Part shown: piece after piece, positions 61,381-64,000 of the stretch
Layout: every line of letters begins with the position of its first letter
Numbering within the stretch: position 1 is the first letter of the stretch
Assembly: GCA_963848475.1 (NCBI GenBank)
Contig: CAWKDW010000020.1
Coordinates: 1-64,000, forward strand
Reading direction: 5' to 3'
Source: Solirubrobacter sp963848475
GTDB lineage: Bacteria > Actinomycetota > Thermoleophilia > Solirubrobacterales > Solirubrobacteraceae
Length of the DNA: 64,000 nt
Notes under the pieces: generated by a model
The model's database searches: none
What the model saw: only the letters and a program-made list of their open reading frames with translations
What the model was told of the DNA's origin: nothing
Made by a program: the position numbers and the translations under genes

Positions 61381-64000
61381 TCAGCCGCAGCCGGTGTTGT
61401 TGCCGCAGCTCGAGCACGTGTAACACGAGCCGGTGCGCTGCATCATGCCGCCGCACTGGTTGCAGGCCGGGCCGAGGTCCAGGCCGATCATCCGCGCCGG
61501 GACGCCGGGCGGGGTGTCGGTGAGGGCCTTGATCGGGGCCTGCGGGGCGGGTGCGGGCGTGGCGGCCGGGGCCGGGGGCGGGGTGAGCGCCTTGGCGCCG
61601 CCGTTGCCGTTGGTCGGACCGGCCGAGCCGCCGGACGCGCCGGAGGTGTAGTCCTCGCCGATCTTGCGGGCGCGGACCTCCGGGGTGAGGATGCCGAGAT
61701 CCTCCTGCGTGTCGGCGTCCAGGAAGCGCGACGCCAGCCAGCGCATGATGTAGTCGGGCATCGACTTCGCGAACGGGATCTCCGGGTTGGTGGTGATCCC
61801 TTCCGGCTCGAAGCGCATGTAGGCGAACTTGCGCACCAGGGTCTCCAGCGGCACCCCGTACTGGAGCGAGATGGAGATCGCCGTGGCGAACGAGTTCATC
61901 ATGCCGCGGAGGGTCGAGCCCTCCTTGCCGATGTCGGTCAGGAAGATCTCCCCGACCGTGCCGTCGGGGTACTTGCCGGCCGTGATGTAGCCCTCGTGGC
62001 CGCCGAGCGAGAACTTGTGCGTGAGCGACTCGCGCTCGCGCGGCATGCGCTTGCGCAGCGGCTCGTCCTCGCGCGCCTTGACCTTGGCGACGGCCTTCTC
62101 GACCGCGACCGTGATCAGCTCGTCGACCTCGGACTGGGTGAAGATCTCCTCGCCCGCCGAGAGCGCGGCCTCGGCCTTGGCCGGAAGCTCCTTGGTGTCC
62201 TGGGCGTCCGTGCGCAGCGCCTGGGCGGTCTTGGAGCCGTCGCGGTAGATGGCCAGCGCCTTGACGCCGAGTCGCCACGCCTGGATGTAGGCCTCGGCGA
62301 TGTCCTCGACCGACGCCGTCTGCGGCATGTTGACGGTCTTGGAGATCGCCCCCGAGAGGAAGGGCTGGACCGCGCCCATCATCTTGATGTGGCCGGCGTG
62401 CGAGATCGCCCGCTCGCCGACTGCGACGTCGAACACCGACAGGTGCTCTCCGGCCAGCCCGGGCGCGCCGACGATCGTGCCGTGCTCGGCCACGTAGGCC
62501 TCGATCTGCGCGACCTGCGCCTCGCCGTAGCCCAGCGTCCGCAGCGCCATCGGCACCGTGCGGTTGGCGATGATCATGTTGCCGCCGCCGACGAGCTCCT
62601 TGTACTTCACGAGCGAGAAGTCGGGCTCGATGCCGGTCGTGTCGCAGTCCATCAGGAACGAGATCGTCCCGGTGGGCGCGAGCACCGACGCCTGCGCGTT
62701 GCGGTAGCCGTAGAGCTCGCCGAGCGCGACGGCCTCGTTCCAGGACTCACGCGCGGCAGCCAACAGCGCCTTATCGGTGGAGACGTCGTCCGGGACCGCG
62801 TAGGACGCGTCGCGGTGCATCCGCATGACGTTGTTGTGCGCCTCGCGGTTCTCCGCGTAGCGGTCGTACGGGCCCATCGCCGCGGCGATCCGCGCCGACT
62901 GCGCGTACGCGCGGCCGGTCATCAGCGCGGTGATCGAGGCGGCCGCGCCGCGACCCTCGTCGGAGTCGTACGCGACGCCGTTGGCCATCAGGAACGCGCC
63001 GAGGTTGGCGTAGCCGAGCCCGAGCTGGCGGAACGCGCGGGCGTTGTCGCCGATCTCCTTGGTCGGGTAGCTCGACGGCGAGACCACGATCTCCTGCGCC
63101 AGCAGGACGATGTCGACCGTGTGCTGGAACATCTCGACGTCGAACGAGCCGTCGGGGCGGCGGAACTTCATCAGGTTCAGTGAGGCCAGGTTGCACGCCG
63201 AATCGTCCACGTGCATGTACTCCGAGCACGGGTTGGACGCGTTGATGCGGCCCGAGTTCGGCGACGTGTGCCACTGGTTGATCGTCGTGTCGTACTGGAC
63301 GCCCGGATCGGCGCAGCGCCAGGCCGCCTCCGCGATCTCGCGCATCAGCTCGCGCGCCTTGATCGGCTCGCCGACCGGCTCGCCGGTCGTGCGGGCGATC
63401 AGGTGCCAGTCCGCGTCGTCCTCGACGGCGTGCATGAACTCGTCCGTGACGCGAACGCTGTTGTTGGCGTTCTGGTACTGGATCGAGTGGAAGCCGTCGC
63501 CGTCGATCGACATGTCAAAGCCGGCATCGCGCAGCGCGGCGGCCTTGTCCTCTTCCTTGGCCTTGCACCAGATGAACTCGCGGATGTCGGGGTGATCGAC
63601 GTCCAGCACGACCATCTTGGCCGCGCGGCGGGTCTTGCCGCCGGACTTGATCGTGCCGGCCCAGGAGTCCGCGCCGCGCATGAAGGAGACCGGGCCCGAG
63701 GCGGTGCCGCCCTTGGCCAGCGGCTCCATCGAGCCGCGGATGTTGGACAGGTTGATGCCCGACCCTGAACCGCCGCGGAAGATCCGTCCCTCGCGCGTGT
63801 TCCAGTCGAGGATCGAGTCCATCGTGTCCTCGACCGAGAGGATGAAGCAGGCCGAGCACTGCGGGGACTCTTCGAAGCCGACGTTGAACCAGACGGGCGA
63901 GTTGAACGCCGCGACCTGGTTGAGCAGGATGTAGGTGAGCTCGGCCTCGAAGGTGTCGCCGTCCTCTTCGGAGGCGAAGTAGCCGCGTGCGCGGCCCCAG
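61381..64000 (-). CDS. nrdJ: vitamin B12-dependent (class II) ribonucleotide reductase, 5' end beyond window
   Basis: An adenosylcobalamin-dependent reductase that works with or without oxygen. The visible 873 codons include FNSPVWFNVGFEESPQCSAC, GGSGSGINLSNIRGS, the radical-site block NASNPCSEYMHVDDSACNLA (Asn-Cys-Glu), LAPTGTISFLMDCDTTGIEP and a C-terminal zinc/thiol region, CNQCGGMMQRTGSCYTCSSC, ending NNTGCG. This is the large NrdJ type typical of actinobacteria. The start and any upstream nrdR or riboswitch are outside the window. Together with the B12-repressed nrdBA it gives the cell two alternative routes to deoxyribonucleotides. Confidence 0.95.
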   Translation of the reverse strand, partial: WGRARGYFASEEDGDTFEAELTYILLNQVAAFNSPVWFNVGFEESPQCSACFILSVEDTMDSILDWNTREGRIFRGGSGSGINLSNIRGSMEPLAKGGTASGPVSFMRGADSWAGTIKSGGKTRRAAKMVVLDVDHPDIREFIWCKAKEEDKAAALRDAGFDMSIDGDGFHSIQYQNANNSVRVTDEFMHAVEDDADWHLIARTTGEPVGEPIKARELMREIAEAAWRCADPGVQYDTTINQWHTSPNSGRINASNPCSEYMHVDDSACNLASLNLMKFRRPDGSFDVEMFQHTVDIVLLAQEIVVSPSSYPTKEIGDNARAFRQLGLGYANLGAFLMANGVAYDSDEGRGAAASITALMTGRAYAQSARIAAAMGPYDRYAENREAHNNVMRMHRDASYAVPDDVSTDKALLAAARESWNEAVALGELYGYRNAQASVLAPTGTISFLMDCDTTGIEPDFSLVKYKELVGGGNMIIANRTVPMALRTLGYGEAQVAQIEAYVAEHGTIVGAPGLAGEHLSVFDVAVGERAISHAGHIKMMGAVQPFLSGAISKTVNMPQTASVEDIAEAYIQAWRLGVKALAIYRDGSKTAQALRTDAQDTKELPAKAEAALSAGEEIFTQSEVDELITVAVEKAVAKVKAREDEPLRKRMPRERESLTHKFSLGGHEGYITAGKYPDGTVGEIFLTDIGKEGSTLRGMMNSFATAISISLQYGVPLETLVRKFAYMRFEPEGITTNPEIPFAKSMPDYIMRWLASRFLDADTQEDLGILTPEVRARKIGEDYTSGASGGSAGPTNGNGGAKALTPPPAPAATPAPAPQAPIKALTDTPPGVPARMIGLDLGPACNQCGGMMQRTGSCYTCSSCGNNTGCG

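Noticed and set aside
1..64000. tRNA, rRNA, CRISPR array, integrase or insertion sequence
   Set aside because: I looked for cloverleaf-like intergenic stretches, regular repeats and transposase motifs and saw none; a dedicated scan would be needed to exclude small ones.

Overview
The window is about 70% GC, with many short gene overlaps (ATGA, GTGA, TGATG) and GTG/TTG starts. Gene content (double ATP-cone NrdA, an aerobic heme A synthase, arylsulfotransferase, the 'LLARRHL..LTPEERRR' small protein, DUF559 and many SDR and acyl-CoA genes) suggests a soil actinobacterium of the Thermoleophilia/Solirubrobacterales type. That placement is an inference. No rRNA, tRNA, CRISPR array, integrase or transposase was seen. 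Many reading frames are interrupted by single-base slips. These are dense in 1-8.7 kb and sporadic later, and they usually leave catalytic motifs intact, so most look like sequence errors rather than decay.

Layout. 1-2.8 kb (-): a surface-glycan group (SDR epimerase, methyltransferase, GT4 glycosyltransferase), all frameshifted. 3.0-7.6 kb: a broken methyltransferase, two secreted proteins and a YHYH-arylsulfotransferase fusion. 7.7-16.2 kb: heme A synthase, epimerase, carbonic anhydrase, cupin, NAD kinase, spermidine-synthase-like protein, MFS exporter, peptidase S51-like protein and M43 metalloprotease. 16.2-20.7 kb (-): an oxygen-dependent class I ribonucleotide reductase (nrdB-nrdA) behind a cobalamin riboswitch. 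Its radical subunit lacks the canonical tyrosine (subclass Ic-like). The window ends at 61.4-64 kb with nrdJ, a B12-dependent class II reductase, so B12 probably decides which enzyme is made. 20.8-23.4 kb: globin and a two-component system.

25.8-31.9 kb is the highlight: a bacterial gasdermin gene (N-terminal Cys3, 266 aa) followed 9 bp later by a giant protease of about 1750 codons carrying an N-terminal caspase-like domain, beta domains, a helical-repeat solenoid and a C-terminal CHAT protease. By analogy with described bacterial gasdermin operons, this is a predicted abortive-infection/cell-death anti-phage system. A zinc metallopeptidase and a coupled small partner lie just upstream, and a truncated DUF559 nuclease gene just downstream.

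32.4-43.3 kb: HtrA protease, a DHFR-like protein, a fatty-acid operon (acyl-CoA dehydrogenase, TetR, thiolase, FabG, MaoC), a subtilisin and a PAS-PAS-GGDEF cyclase. 43.3-49.4 kb: a copper/metal region (Tat multicopper oxidase, ZIP, DtxR/MntR; then CopZ, a His-rich membrane-anchored protein and CopA behind CsoR-like operator sites). 50.3-54.3 kb: a regulator (degenerate KaiC-like domain + XRE + cupin) divergent from urea channel, formamidase and FmdB. 54.4-60.5 kb: an NAD-linked formate dehydrogenase (FdsB-type NuoEF fusion, iron-sulfur subunit, molybdenum subunit, FdhD) with a divergent LysR regulator. A hemerythrin protein, a terminator and nrdJ close the window.
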